64,000 nucleotides of DNA, taken from positions 62,001 to 126,000 of the forward strand of contig JAFUXL010000009.1 of NCBI GenBank assembly GCA_017470905.1, given 5' to 3'. Each line of letters starts with the position of its first letter. Position 1 is the stretch's first letter. The translations under genes were made by a program, and so were the position numbers. This document shows positions 1 through 7,885 of this stretch, piece by piece. This DNA is from Ruminococcus sp. (GTDB lineage Bacteria > Bacillota > Clostridia > Oscillospirales > Ruminococcaceae). The notes under the pieces were generated by a model. It had not been told where the DNA came from. It did not search any database and saw only the letters and a program-made list of their open reading frames with translations.

Positions 1-992
1 ATTACCTCACGGCAGTTTTTTATTATATTCTTTGCAAGATTTATTTTTTCGGGGCTTATCGGTTCATAGGCTTTTTCGGAGATAATCACCGATGCAAGGG
101 CGGTTATTACCGGGTATTCCGCATCGTTCTCATGAACAATTCCTGCTACGAAGGGTATGCCCCGTCTCTGAAGTCTGCGGTATATTTCCGCACCGCCGCC
201 GCTTATCACGAATATTTCGGGCTTTCCGCATATCTTTTCAAGCTCCGAAAAGCCGTATATATCGTTATAGCTGCCGCATTTTATATCATAAAGATAATTT
301 ATGTAATCCCCCGAAAATATCTCGTCGGGAGTTCCCGTGCAGTCGATTTTATTATTCTTGACACATATTATCCTGTCGGATATTTTCTGCGCAAGGTCAA
401 GCTCATGCAGGGACATTATAACCGTTGTCTGCTTTTCACGGACAAGCTTTTTCAGTATGGTCAGGAGTTCAAGCTTATGCTTAATATCAAGATACGAGGT
501 CGGTTCATCAAGTATCATTATATCCGTATCCTGACATATCGCCCTTGCAAGCATTATTTTCTGTCTCTGCCCGTCACTGGTTTTATTTATATCAGTATCG
601 GCTATATCCTCGCCGCCGACAAGTTCAAGGGCATTATAAGCCTTTTTCCTGTCCTCTGCGGAGAGTATGCCGAGCGTTCCCGTATAGGGGTATCTTCCGC
701 TTTCGACAAGCTCAAGACAGGTCATGAGTTCGGGTTCTGTTCTGCCCGTGAGCATTACGGAAAGCTTTTTTGCAAGCTCGTTTCTTCCGTATTCCGAGAT
801 GTTTTTCTCTTGTATGTATATATCCCCCGATATTTTTTCAAGCTGTGAGGATATGGTTTTCAGCAGAGTTGATTTTCCCGAACCGTTGGAGCCTATGAGG
901 GTGATTATTTCGCCCTTGTGTACTGTTATATCGGCATTTCCGACAATTATCCTTTTTCCGTAGCCTGCATTGAGAGATTTGGTTTCGAGCAT
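1..992 (-). CDS. ABC transporter ATP-binding protein, FecE/BtuD/HmuV type (3' end beyond window)
   Basis: ATPase of a type II importer for a metal-chelate substrate (corrinoid, siderophore or heme); it energises the permease encoded just upstream. Reading from the ATG at 992, Walker A (GSNGSGKST) is at residues 34-42, a degenerate signature TSDGQRQ near 138, and Walker B with catalytic Glu (IMILDEP) at 158-164. After the usual ABC domain (to about residue 225) there is a C-terminal extension of at least 100 residues with SGGGAEIYRRL and AGIVHENDAEYP motifs, which I recall from clostridial relatives of this family. The gene starts 1 base after the permease stop. The ORF is still open at base 1, so the true length is unknown. 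The substrate is inferred from the riboswitch-controlled neighbours. Confidence 0.9.
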   Translation of the reverse strand, partial: MLETKSLNAGYGKRIIVGNADITVHKGEIITLIGSNGSGKSTLLKTISSQLEKISGDIYIQEKNISEYGRNELAKKLSVMLTGRTEPELMTCLELVESGRYPYTGTLGILSAEDRKKAYNALELVGGEDIADTDINKTSDGQRQKIMLARAICQDTDIMILDEPTSYLDIKHKLELLTILKKLVREKQTTVIMSLHELDLAQKISDRIICVKNNKIDCTGTPDEIFSGDYINYLYDIKCGSYNDIYGFSELEKICGKPEIFVISGGGAEIYRRLQRRGIPFVAGIVHENDAEYPVITALASVIISEKAYEPISPEKINLAKNIIKNCREV

Positions 993-993
993 A

Positions 994-2001
994 TTAACCC
1001 CTCTTTCGCCTGAGCATTATGAATATGACGACAGGTGCGCCGAAAATCGCCGTCACCGTGCTTATGCTGAGTTCTGTCGGGGCAAACAGTGTCCTTGCAA
1101 TCAAATCGCAGAAAAGACACATAACCCCTCCGCCGAGAAATACGGACGGTATTATCACAATCGGTTTTGCAGTTCCGAACATTCCCTTGATTATATGCGG
1201 AACTGCCACGCCCAGAAATGATACGGGTCCTGCAAATGCCGTAACGCACGAGGAGAGTATGCTCGATAATAATATCAGTTCAAAACGGAAAAGCTTTATA
1301 TTTACCCCCATGCTTTCCGCATAGCCCTCGCCGAGCTGAAATGCCGAAAGCGGTTTTGAGAGCATGAATGTAAAAACTACGCATGGTATCACTATCGCCG
1401 ACATGAAATATACCTCTTCCATGTCCGTACCCGAAAATGTTCCCACTGACCAGTTATGCAGATTTACAATATTAGAGTCGTCCGCAAAGGTAACGGCAAG
1501 CTCCGTGACGGCATTGCATATATATCCCGTCATAACGCCTGCGATTATCAGGAGCGATATATTTTTTATCCTCCCCGACAGCAGGAGTATAAATCCCATT
1601 GACATCATTGAACCTATGAAAGACGCTGTGACGATTATAAATGAATTTGAGGCTATGCCGTTGGCAAGCGTGAATATCATGGTGAGCGCAACTATGAGCT
1701 TCGCCCCTGATGATATTCCCAGAACGAAAGGTCCCGCTATCGGGTTGGAAAAGAAATTCTGCAATAAAAAGCCCGATACTGCCAATGCTCCTCCAAGTAC
1801 AGCCGCCGCAAGTGTACGGGGAAGTCTTATATTTAATATTATATTTCTTGCGATTAAATCCTCTGCGCTGTCCGTCTTTGAGAAAAGATATTTTATTCCG
1901 CTGTCTGTACTGCCCGATACCAGATTTAAAAATATAAAGAGCAGATATAATATTATCAGTGCGGAAAAGCATATTGTATATCTTATTGTCTTTCTATTCA
2001 C
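994..2001 (-). CDS. FecCD/BtuC-family ABC transporter permease
   Basis: Integral membrane subunit of the same metal-chelate importer, 335 residues, the usual length for the family. It is hydrophobic throughout, with about nine to ten membrane segments. Family blocks are visible: RLPRTLAAAVLGGALAVSG at 59-77, NPIAGPFVLGISSGA at 86-100, GPVSFLGVAVPHI at 258-270 (the motif beside the ATPase coupling helix) and a C-terminal PTELSISTVTAIFGAPVVI segment. It overlaps the binding-protein stop by 8 bases and abuts the ATPase, so the three are one transcription unit. Substrate specificity cannot be read from the sequence; regulation by the upstream cobalamin riboswitch suggests a corrinoid, cobalt complex or tetrapyrrole. 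Confidence 0.93.
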   Translation of the reverse strand: MNRKTIRYTICFSALIILYLLFIFLNLVSGSTDSGIKYLFSKTDSAEDLIARNIILNIRLPRTLAAAVLGGALAVSGFLLQNFFSNPIAGPFVLGISSGAKLIVALTMIFTLANGIASNSFIIVTASFIGSMMSMGFILLLSGRIKNISLLIIAGVMTGYICNAVTELAVTFADDSNIVNLHNWSVGTFSGTDMEEVYFMSAIVIPCVVFTFMLSKPLSAFQLGEGYAESMGVNIKLFRFELILLSSILSSCVTAFAGPVSFLGVAVPHIIKGMFGTAKPIVIIPSVFLGGGVMCLFCDLIARTLFAPTELSISTVTAIFGAPVVIFIMLRRKRG

Positions 2002-3112
2002 TTTTTATACGATGGATAAATTCCATATCGTCCTCCGCACTGTCAGTTATTATCTTGTTCATCTCGATTATAATATCCGCAGATGCGCCCGTCTGCTGAA
2101 ACATATCCTTTTCGCTGCACCATGCATTGTTATTCCTTACTGCCCTGAAATCGGACAATATGCTGCATTTTTCGGTAAGCTGCGAGATATTCTCTATCTC
2201 TCCGTCAATGGTGCTGTTATATATTATAATATCGGCATCCTTGGCTTTTTCGTAGAAGGACTCTATCTGCATATTCATGGTTGAAAGAGCATTTTCATCG
2301 ACATTGAGGTCGTCCGCCGTGAAGATGTATCTCCCCCCGGCAAGCTCAATCATCTTTGATACATAGTCATTCGGCTTTCTTACGCTTGCGTATCCGCTCG
2401 ATGTTATATAGAAAAATGCAACGGATTTTTTTTCATCGGGGTTTATATCGTCGATTTTCAGATTTTCGACCTGACGTGCCTTTTCGCTGAATAATTTTTC
2501 AGCCTCGTTCTCGTGACCTGTTAAAAGTCCGTAAAGCTTTATCCATTCCATTCTTCCGAGGGGGTGCGGTTCGTAGCTTGAATATTCAACTATCACGGGA
2601 ATGCCCAGATTTTCAAGCTGTTCCTTTATTTCGGGGGTGTGGTATATCATGGTATTTTCTATCGCAAGACCACAGTTTTCCGATAAAAGCAATTCAAAAT
2701 CGGGTGTTCTGTATTTGCCTGCATAGAGTATATCTCCGTTTTCGAGAGCCTTTTTTACATATTCCGCAGACCAGTCGCTTTCCTTGGTTGATGTGAATTT
2801 TACAAGGTCAAGACAGTCTATTCCGCTGAACAAGTCCATTACAGATGATGATGCAAGATATATATTTTCAACGGGCTTGCGGATAATCTTCATGTTTTTA
2901 TATTCGTCGGGAATATCCGCATCTTCGGGGAGGATTATAAATTCATCGCCGTTTCCTATTTTAACATGAGATATATCTCCGTCGCTTTCAACCGTGAACT
3001 GCTGTGCATATTCAAGCTGCATACTCTGAGCATTCTCATAATTTGTATTGTTATTGTCAGTTCCGCAGGAGGTCAGGAATATAAGCGGAATTATCAGGGC
3101 ATATCTCTTCAT
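1994..3112 (-). CDS. Substrate-binding lipoprotein of metal-chelate ABC transporter (BtuF/FecB-like)
   Basis: Extracellular binding protein that would deliver ligand to the FecCD permease. The N-terminus is a lipoprotein signal with lipobox FLTSC (Cys16). The mature part has the two-lobed TroA/BtuF-like pattern: an N-lobe with the IIRKPVENIYLASSS segment, then a long helix and a C-lobe ending in SADIIIEMNKII. The length of 372 residues is normal for the family. The start overlaps the stop of the preceding lipoprotein gene by 4 bases (ATGA), indicating translational coupling. Ligand unknown. Confidence 0.9.
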   Translation of the reverse strand: MKRYALIIPLIFLTSCGTDNNNTNYENAQSMQLEYAQQFTVESDGDISHVKIGNGDEFIILPEDADIPDEYKNMKIIRKPVENIYLASSSVMDLFSGIDCLDLVKFTSTKESDWSAEYVKKALENGDILYAGKYRTPDFELLLSENCGLAIENTMIYHTPEIKEQLENLGIPVIVEYSSYEPHPLGRMEWIKLYGLLTGHENEAEKLFSEKARQVENLKIDDINPDEKKSVAFFYITSSGYASVRKPNDYVSKMIELAGGRYIFTADDLNVDENALSTMNMQIESFYEKAKDADIIIYNSTIDGEIENISQLTEKCSILSDFRAVRNNNAWCSEKDMFQQTGASADIIIEMNKIITDSAEDDMEFIHRIKSE

Positions 3113-4074
3113 GTCGCAGAATTTATCAAAATCTTGTATTCTATCTCATGAGGCGTACTCATGGCAGTTGTATCCGCATACACGGTAAATTCACTGTCGA
3201 ATATCTCAACGGGTATCTCAAATACTGAATTTTCCTCCGTCGATACGGGGAGGTATTTTTCATCATTTACAATCATATAATCATATTTGTTGCTGCTCCA
3301 TATGATTTCGGCAACGGCTTTTCCGTCCGTGATTGTAATTTCGGCGGGAGAGGCTATGCTTGCCTTGCCCGAACCGCCCGAAAGACTTGCTTCCATCTGG
3401 TATGTTCCGTCCGCAAGTCCCAGAGTTTCAACAGTATTTCCACGCATTTCGGTAAATGCCGTGTCGGGAAGAGAGTCGGCACGGAATACAAGCTGTCTGT
3501 CGTACCATGTTTCCTTTTTCTTGCTGTATGCCGCACAGTCAGTCACTTCGTCGAGTGCATTTACGGGTACGGTGAAAACATAGCTGCCGTCGGTTTCCTC
3601 ATAGGGTATATAATCGCTTTCGGGGGCATTTTCGGCATCATCAGCCGTTCCCATAAATAACCATTCATATCCCGTTCCACTCATGGTCATGGCGGCTGTC
3701 ATCTCTCCGTTATTCACGATAAGCTTACAGCCTACTATCTTGAACATTGAGGAGCTTGAGTCAACGGAAATTTCATATTCTCCGTCCGCAAGGCTTTCGG
3801 CATAGACGGCAGTCATTCCCTCATATCCTACCTCTTCGGGGGGAACGGTCTGCGGTTCGGATTTTTCCTGAGTTTGCCCGGTCAATTCTTCTGTTAATTC
3901 TTCGGTTATCTCTTCCGTGATTTCTTCTGTTACTTCCTCTGTCGTTTCAGCGGCTGAATTTTCCTGAACTTCAGAAACCTGCGGTGCGCTGACGGAAGAA
4001 TTATCTCCCGAAGAACAGGAAAAAAGTGCCGCAGAAATTAAAAACGCAGATATAAAGGCTAAAAATTTTTTCAT
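3109..4074 (-). CDS. Lipoprotein with Glu/Thr-rich linker and two tandem copies of one domain
   Basis: Predicted surface lipoprotein (lipobox ALFSC, Cys20). Residues 35-80 form a Glu/Thr-rich tether with TEEITEE-type repeats, then come two homologous beta-rich domains: about 95-205 (starting SLADGEYEISVDSS) and about 219-316 (starting GLADGTYQMEASLS). The second holds GGSGKASI and WSSNKYDYMIV motifs, seen in proteins next to clostridial metal-tetrapyrrole transporters. The first domain is the more diverged. Function not established; a ligand-capture role for the ABC importer is inferred from its place between cbiK and the binding protein. It shares the Glu/Thr tether style with the CbiK lipoprotein upstream. 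The ribosome site AAGGAGG sits just before the ATG. Confidence 0.75.
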   Translation of the reverse strand: MKKFLAFISAFLISAALFSCSSGDNSSVSAPQVSEVQENSAAETTEEVTEEITEEITEELTEELTGQTQEKSEPQTVPPEEVGYEGMTAVYAESLADGEYEISVDSSSSMFKIVGCKLIVNNGEMTAAMTMSGTGYEWLFMGTADDAENAPESDYIPYEETDGSYVFTVPVNALDEVTDCAAYSKKKETWYDRQLVFRADSLPDTAFTEMRGNTVETLGLADGTYQMEASLSGGSGKASIASPAEITITDGKAVAEIIWSSNKYDYMIVNDEKYLPVSTEENSVFEIPVEIFDSEFTVYADTTAMSTPHEIEYKILINSAT

Positions 4075-4092
4075 AATATCCTCCTTACAAAA

Positions 4093-4120
4093 CGGCGGAA
4101 GAATTAAAATTCTCCCGCCG
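4093..4120 (-). terminator. Strong hairpin between cbiK and the next lipoprotein gene
   Basis: Inverted repeat CGGCGGGAGAATT/AATTCTTCCGCCG (one mismatch) starting 9 bases after the cbiK stop, followed on the minus strand by TTTTG and then directly by the ribosome site of the next gene. The U-run is short, so it may be a leaky terminator or an RNA-stability hairpin lowering downstream expression relative to cbiK. Confidence 0.55.
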
Positions 4121-4129
4121 GTATATAAA

Positions 4130-5254
4130 TTACTGTCCTATTGAGTCAATGGCTGCCCTGGCGTGTTCAACATAAAGCTGTCTTATGCTCTCGTTTTCGC
4201 CCAGACCTCTTAAAAGGCATTCAACCTCATAGCCTGCGCCCTCGAATACAGACTTCCATGAGTCCTCTTCATCGCCTGCCATATCGTTGTTTGCGTGGTC
4301 GCCTGCAACTACCATAAGCGGCTCAAGAACAACCTTCTTGTATTCGCCTGCCTGAACCTTTGCGAGAACATCATCAAGAGTCGGTGTTGCCTCTACAGTT
4401 CCGACGAAATAATTCTTATATCCGTCGGCGGTAAGCAAATCCTGCATTTTCTGATATACTCCGTTGGACTCGGCTTCCGTGCCGTGACCCATGAAGCATA
4501 TTGCGGTTTCGCCGTCATCATACTCTTTAGTCCATTCAACTATTGCGTTTTCAACTTTTTTGAAATCATCATCACTTGTGAGAAGAGGCTCTCCGAATAC
4601 GACATTTTCAAATGCATCGGCATACTGTGCAACCTCGTCCACAACGTCATTGTATTCAAGACCGTCCATGAGATGCGTGGGCTGTATGACAAGATTTTTT
4701 ACACCGTTGTCAACTGCTCTCGTGAGGGCTGCGTCCACATCATCAATGAGTATCTTGTCACGGCGGTTTACATGGTCGATAATTGTATTCGCCGTAAATC
4801 CTCGCCTTACGGAATAGTCGGGGAAAGCCTTTTCGAGAGCGTCCTCTATCGCTCCGATAGTGAGGCGGCGGCTGTCGTTGTAGCTCGTTCCGAAGCTTAT
4901 GACAAGGAGTTCATTGTCGCCGATTTCGTCCTGATTTCTGACATTATCGAGACTTGCATCGCCCGTGTCATAATTTTCCTCTTCGTCCTCTTCCTCTTCT
5001 TCTTCCGTATCCTCGGAGGCGGTTTCTGTAGTCTCTTCGGAGGATACTTCTGTTTCAGCCTCTGTTTCAGCCTCTGTTTCGGCTTCTGTTTCGAGGTCAA
5101 TATCGTCGTCAACCTCTTTCTGTTCGGTTTCCTGCACTACCTCGCCGACAATCTCGTCATCAACCTTGGTTTCGGAAGATGTATCGGAATTTCCGCATGA
5201 AGTCATTGCTGCGGTGAGTGCAAGGCAGATTAAAAATATACCTGTTTTTTTCAT
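4130..5254 (-). CDS. cbiK: Lipoprotein form of sirohydrochlorin cobaltochelatase CbiK
   Basis: Class II chelatase that inserts Co2+ into sirohydrochlorin in the anaerobic B12 route. The chelatase domain runs from about residue 114 to 374: SFGTSYNDSR at 120-129, PTH at 192-194, GHGTE with His257, and AGDHANND with His320. The two histidines match the metal-site/catalytic pair of Salmonella CbiK. Unlike cytosolic CbiK there is a lipoprotein-type signal (Cys20 in MTSC) and a 70-residue Glu/Thr tether (ETEA repeats, then a run of Glu), so the enzyme should sit outside the membrane. A periplasmic CbiK is known in Desulfovibrio. First gene behind the cobalamin riboswitch. It may metallate, demetallate or hand over a scavenged tetrapyrrole rather than serve cytosolic synthesis; this is inference. 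Confidence 0.9.
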   Translation of the reverse strand: MKKTGIFLICLALTAAMTSCGNSDTSSETKVDDEIVGEVVQETEQKEVDDDIDLETEAETEAETEAETEVSSEETTETASEDTEEEEEEDEEENYDTGDASLDNVRNQDEIGDNELLVISFGTSYNDSRRLTIGAIEDALEKAFPDYSVRRGFTANTIIDHVNRRDKILIDDVDAALTRAVDNGVKNLVIQPTHLMDGLEYNDVVDEVAQYADAFENVVFGEPLLTSDDDFKKVENAIVEWTKEYDDGETAICFMGHGTEAESNGVYQKMQDLLTADGYKNYFVGTVEATPTLDDVLAKVQAGEYKKVVLEPLMVVAGDHANNDMAGDEEDSWKSVFEGAGYEVECLLRGLGENESIRQLYVEHARAAIDSIGQ

Positions 5255-5265
5255 TATAAATCAAT

Positions 5266-5283
5266 CCTTTCATTAAAGAAAGG
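5266..5283 (-). promoter_or_regulatory. Hairpin covering the cbiK ribosome-binding site
   Basis: On the minus strand CCTTTC-TTTAAT-GAAAGG forms a perfect 6-bp hairpin whose 3' arm is the Shine-Dalgarno (GAAAGGA) of cbiK, 11-12 bases before its ATG. It lies between the riboswitch aptamer and the gene, so it is the likely expression platform, giving translational control by cobalamin. Confidence 0.6.
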
Positions 5284-5329
5284 CATGACACGTAAAATGT
5301 ACGGTCAATACCTCGTGACCTGAAACTTT

Positions 5330-5485
5330 CGTTTCTGTACAACAGGCGGCAGGTTTCCTGACTTATGCATCATCATACGGAGCAGCCTTCCCGATTTCTC
5401 AGTGACATAAAAAGCTCCGCACTCCGCAATTACAGTGACGAGTTCGTGCATGATTTTCACACGCTTCCCTTTTAACTTTTTATGA
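5330..5485 (-). promoter_or_regulatory. Cobalamin (B12) riboswitch aptamer
   Basis: The minus strand carries the conserved blocks in order: GGGAAGCGTGTGAAAATC (about 5452-5469), CACGAACTCGTCACTGTAA, a GGAAGG block near 5386, and the B12 box AGTCAGGAAACCTGCCGCCT at 5344-5363. These define the cobalamin riboswitch core. Downstream lie a GAAAC-GAAA-GTTTC hairpin and the hairpin that masks the cbiK ribosome site, so cobalamin binding is expected to shut off the CbiK/ABC uptake group. The exact 5' boundary is approximate. No second copy was found in front of the biosynthetic operon. Confidence 0.95.
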
Positions 5486-5499
5486 AAAACACAAATGAG

Positions 5500-5600
5500 C
5501 ATTTTAAAACAACAGACAAAAATTTTTATATCTTTCTTGGTTTCCCACACCTGCGGTGTGGGAAACAGTGTTTTTACTGTAAATTTGCTCAATTGCAGAT
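5500..5600. repeat. Family B hairpin repeat inside the riboswitch leader
   Basis: Hairpin GTTTCCCACACC-TGC-GGTGTGGGAAAC (5540-5566, perfect arms) flanked by ACAAAAATTTTTATAT on one side and TGTTTTTACTGTAAATT on the other, the arms shared by the other family B copies. It lies between the putative promoter (5651-5678) and the riboswitch, so it would be part of the transcribed leader. Confidence 0.75.
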
Positions 5601-5650
5601 AAAACATAAAAAGCACCGACTGCAATATATTCATAGCTATGATAATAACA

Positions 5651-5678
5651 ATTATACCACAAAATGCAGAAAATGCAA
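5651..5678 (-). promoter_or_regulatory. Putative sigma-A promoter of the riboswitch-cbiK-ABC unit
   Basis: Minus strand TTGCAT, 16-base spacer, TATAAT. The transcript would begin near 5643 and run about 390 bases before cbiK. The stretch from 5679 to the cbiC stop at 5793 shows no other feature that I can support. Confidence 0.6.
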
Positions 5679-5792
5679 GTATTTTTGGCGAAATCATTGA
5701 TTTATACAATTTATGTATGAAAAGTTTCATATTTTTCTGTATCCGTCAGTTTCAACACTGCGGCGGAGTAAATTAATTGTGGATATAATAAG

Positions 5793-6419
5793 TTATTTCC
5801 TCGTTATCATATACATGAGGGAATTGCATACAGCGGCGGCGACATTGCTGCCGCCCTTTCTTCCCCTTGCGACTATGCAGGGAATGCCCGATTGTATTAT
5901 CATTTCTTTGGACTGTATCACATTCACAAATCCAACGGGACAGCCTATGACGAGTTCGGGGATAAAATCGCCGCTTTTTATATGCTCGTTCAGTCTTATC
6001 AATGCAGTGGGGGCATTTCCTGCCGCAAATATGACGGGCTTATCAATTCCGGCGGCTTTATCGACCGATACCGCCGCACGGGTAAGACCCTTTTCCTTTG
6101 CGGTTTCGGCTACGTCCTTATCAGCCATAAAGCAAAAAGCCTTACAGCCGAGGGTATTCAGTGCGGTTTTATTTATCCCCGAAAGTGCCATATTCGTATC
6201 GGTAACTATGACACAGCCCTTTTTCAGCGTTGAAACTGCCTTGTCTATGACGTTTTCGGAAAAATACAAATTTTCCGCATAGTCAAAATCCGCCGTGGTA
6301 TGTATTACTCTCATCACAACGGGGCGAATATCATCGGGGATATTTTTTTCAAGCTCCGAGGATATTATCTCAAAGCTGCGTTTCTCGATTTCGTTTGGAA
6401 GTATATATTCAAGCTCCAT
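5793..6419 (-). CDS. cbiC: Cobalt-precorrin-8 methylmutase CbiC
   Basis: Moves the C11 methyl group to C12, converting cobalt-precorrin-8 to cobyrinate. It has 208 residues, as is usual for CbiC/CobH. The catalytic His is His40 in RVIHTTADFDYAENL, and the C-terminal PCIVARGRKGGSNVAAA segment closes the active site. Last gene of the biosynthetic operon, starting 7 bases after the cbiP stop; its stop lies near the start of the riboswitch-controlled unit, which has its own promoter. A weak ribosome site (AAAGGG) precedes the ATG. Confidence 0.95.
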   Translation of the reverse strand: MELEYILPNEIEKRSFEIISSELEKNIPDDIRPVVMRVIHTTADFDYAENLYFSENVIDKAVSTLKKGCVIVTDTNMALSGINKTALNTLGCKAFCFMADKDVAETAKEKGLTRAAVSVDKAAGIDKPVIFAAGNAPTALIRLNEHIKSGDFIPELVIGCPVGFVNVIQSKEMIIQSGIPCIVARGRKGGSNVAAAVCNSLMYMITRK

Positions 6420-6426
6420 ATTATCA

Positions 6427-7884
6427 TCAGCCCTTTATTATCTCATATATTTTGTCAATATCCATATTTTTCCTTACGTTTTCCGCAAGTATATCAAACT
6501 GGTTTTCCTTGTATTTTTTTCTGTCGGCAGTGCCGCCCATATATTCAAGACCTTTTTTGCGGAAGAGATTTTTAACTGTGTCCTCTGCGATTTCATCGAA
6601 TATCCCGTGAATATAGCAGCCTGCGGCATTATTTTTATAAGAGCCGCCGCAGTCGGTCAGAATATCGCCCCTGTTTTCGGTGCGACCCATATGTATTTCG
6701 TAGCCGCTGAAGGATTTTCCCGACAGAAAGCCGAAAAATCCCGATATATCATTGAATTTTCCGCTTGTGCGGACGGTTTTCTTTTCGGGTGAAAATACCG
6801 TTTCGCAGTCGAGCAAATTCATGCCGTCTATACTTCCTCCGCATTCTGTATTATAGGGGTCTGAAATTTTTCTGCCGAGTATCTGATAGCCGCCGCATAT
6901 CCCGAAAACGGGGGTATCCTTACGGCTTTTTACAGCGGCTTCAAGACCGCTTTCACGCAGATATTTCATATCGGAAATTGTACTCTTTGTGCCGGGAATT
7001 ATTATCATATCTGCGCCGTCAATATCTTCGGGCTTTTCGGCATAGCGCACGCCTACTCCCCTGTATTGCAGGAATACGTCAAAATCCGTGAAATTTGACA
7101 TTTTAGGGAGCTTCACCACAACTATATTAATTTTCACATCGCCGTTCAAATTATGATTTTTAATCTTTTCGGACAGACTGTCCTCGTCCTCAATATCGCA
7201 TTGCAGATATGGAATTACCCCTAAAACAGGCACTCCGCAGAGATTTTCGAGGATTTTTACTCCGTCATCGAAAAGACTTTTATCCCCCCTGAACCTGTTG
7301 ACTATTATGCCCTTTACGAGTTTTCTCTCTTCGGGTTCAAGAAGTGAAACAGTACCGTAAAGCTGTGCAAACACTCCCCCCCTGTCAATATCCCCCACGA
7401 GTATCACGGGCGACTGTGCGATTTTTGCCATGCCCATATTGACTATATCATCGCTTTTAAGATTTAATTCAACGGGACTTCCTGCTCCCTCTATCACAAT
7501 TATATCGTGCATTGAGGAAAGCTTTTTGTAGGCATTTTCAATATAGGGTACAAATTCGGTTTTTCTCCTGAAATATTCCATAGCGGTCATATTGCCGAAC
7601 GGCTTGCCGCCGAGAATTATCTGTGAGCCTGTATCGGTAGTGGGTTTCAGCAATATCGGGTTCATAAGGACAGATGGTTCAATGCCTGCGGCTTCCGCCT
7701 GTACAGCCTGCGCACGTCCCATTTCAAGGCCGTCATTTGTTACGTATGAATTTAAAGCCATGTTCTGGGATTTAAAGGGCGCACAGGAATAGCCGTCCTG
7801 CACAAAAATTCTGCAAAGAGCCGCCGCAAGAAAGCTTTTCCCGGCATTTGACATAGTACCCTGTATCATTAAAGCTTTACTCAA
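6427..7884 (-). CDS. cobQ: Cobyric acid synthase CbiP/CobQ
   Basis: Glutamine-dependent amidation of adenosylcobyrinic acid a,c-diamide at b, d, e and g to give adenosylcobyric acid. The N-terminal MSKALMIQGTMSNAGKS block is the ATP-binding domain; the C-terminal half has a class I glutamine amidotransferase domain with nucleophile Cys in FGICGGYQILG. I chose the TTG at 7884 because AGAGGTG lies 7 bases upstream and the protein then starts like other family members (485 residues). The longer open frame reaches 8001 only by reading through family A repeats, so its NYAFNYALCIMNYAL stretch is not real protein. Confidence 0.93.
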   Translation of the reverse strand: MSKALMIQGTMSNAGKSFLAAALCRIFVQDGYSCAPFKSQNMALNSYVTNDGLEMGRAQAVQAEAAGIEPSVLMNPILLKPTTDTGSQIILGGKPFGNMTAMEYFRRKTEFVPYIENAYKKLSSMHDIIVIEGAGSPVELNLKSDDIVNMGMAKIAQSPVILVGDIDRGGVFAQLYGTVSLLEPEERKLVKGIIVNRFRGDKSLFDDGVKILENLCGVPVLGVIPYLQCDIEDEDSLSEKIKNHNLNGDVKINIVVVKLPKMSNFTDFDVFLQYRGVGVRYAEKPEDIDGADMIIIPGTKSTISDMKYLRESGLEAAVKSRKDTPVFGICGGYQILGRKISDPYNTECGGSIDGMNLLDCETVFSPEKKTVRTSGKFNDISGFFGFLSGKSFSGYEIHMGRTENRGDILTDCGGSYKNNAAGCYIHGIFDEIAEDTVKNLFRKKGLEYMGGTADRKKYKENQFDILAENVRKNMDIDKIYEIIKG

Positions 7885-7885
7885 A

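Noticed and set aside
1364-2284. Long plus-strand open frame (306 residues) opposite the permease gene
   Set aside because: Antisense shadow of two clear minus-strand genes; no ribosome site and no recognisable protein features.
4295-5200. 301-residue plus-strand open frame opposite cbiK
   Set aside because: It mirrors the low-complexity Glu/Thr codons of the minus-strand gene; no ribosome site.
5305-5730. 141-residue minus-strand open frame over the riboswitch leader
   Set aside because: The aptamer, ribosome-site hairpin and promoter explain the region; the frame has no family resemblance.
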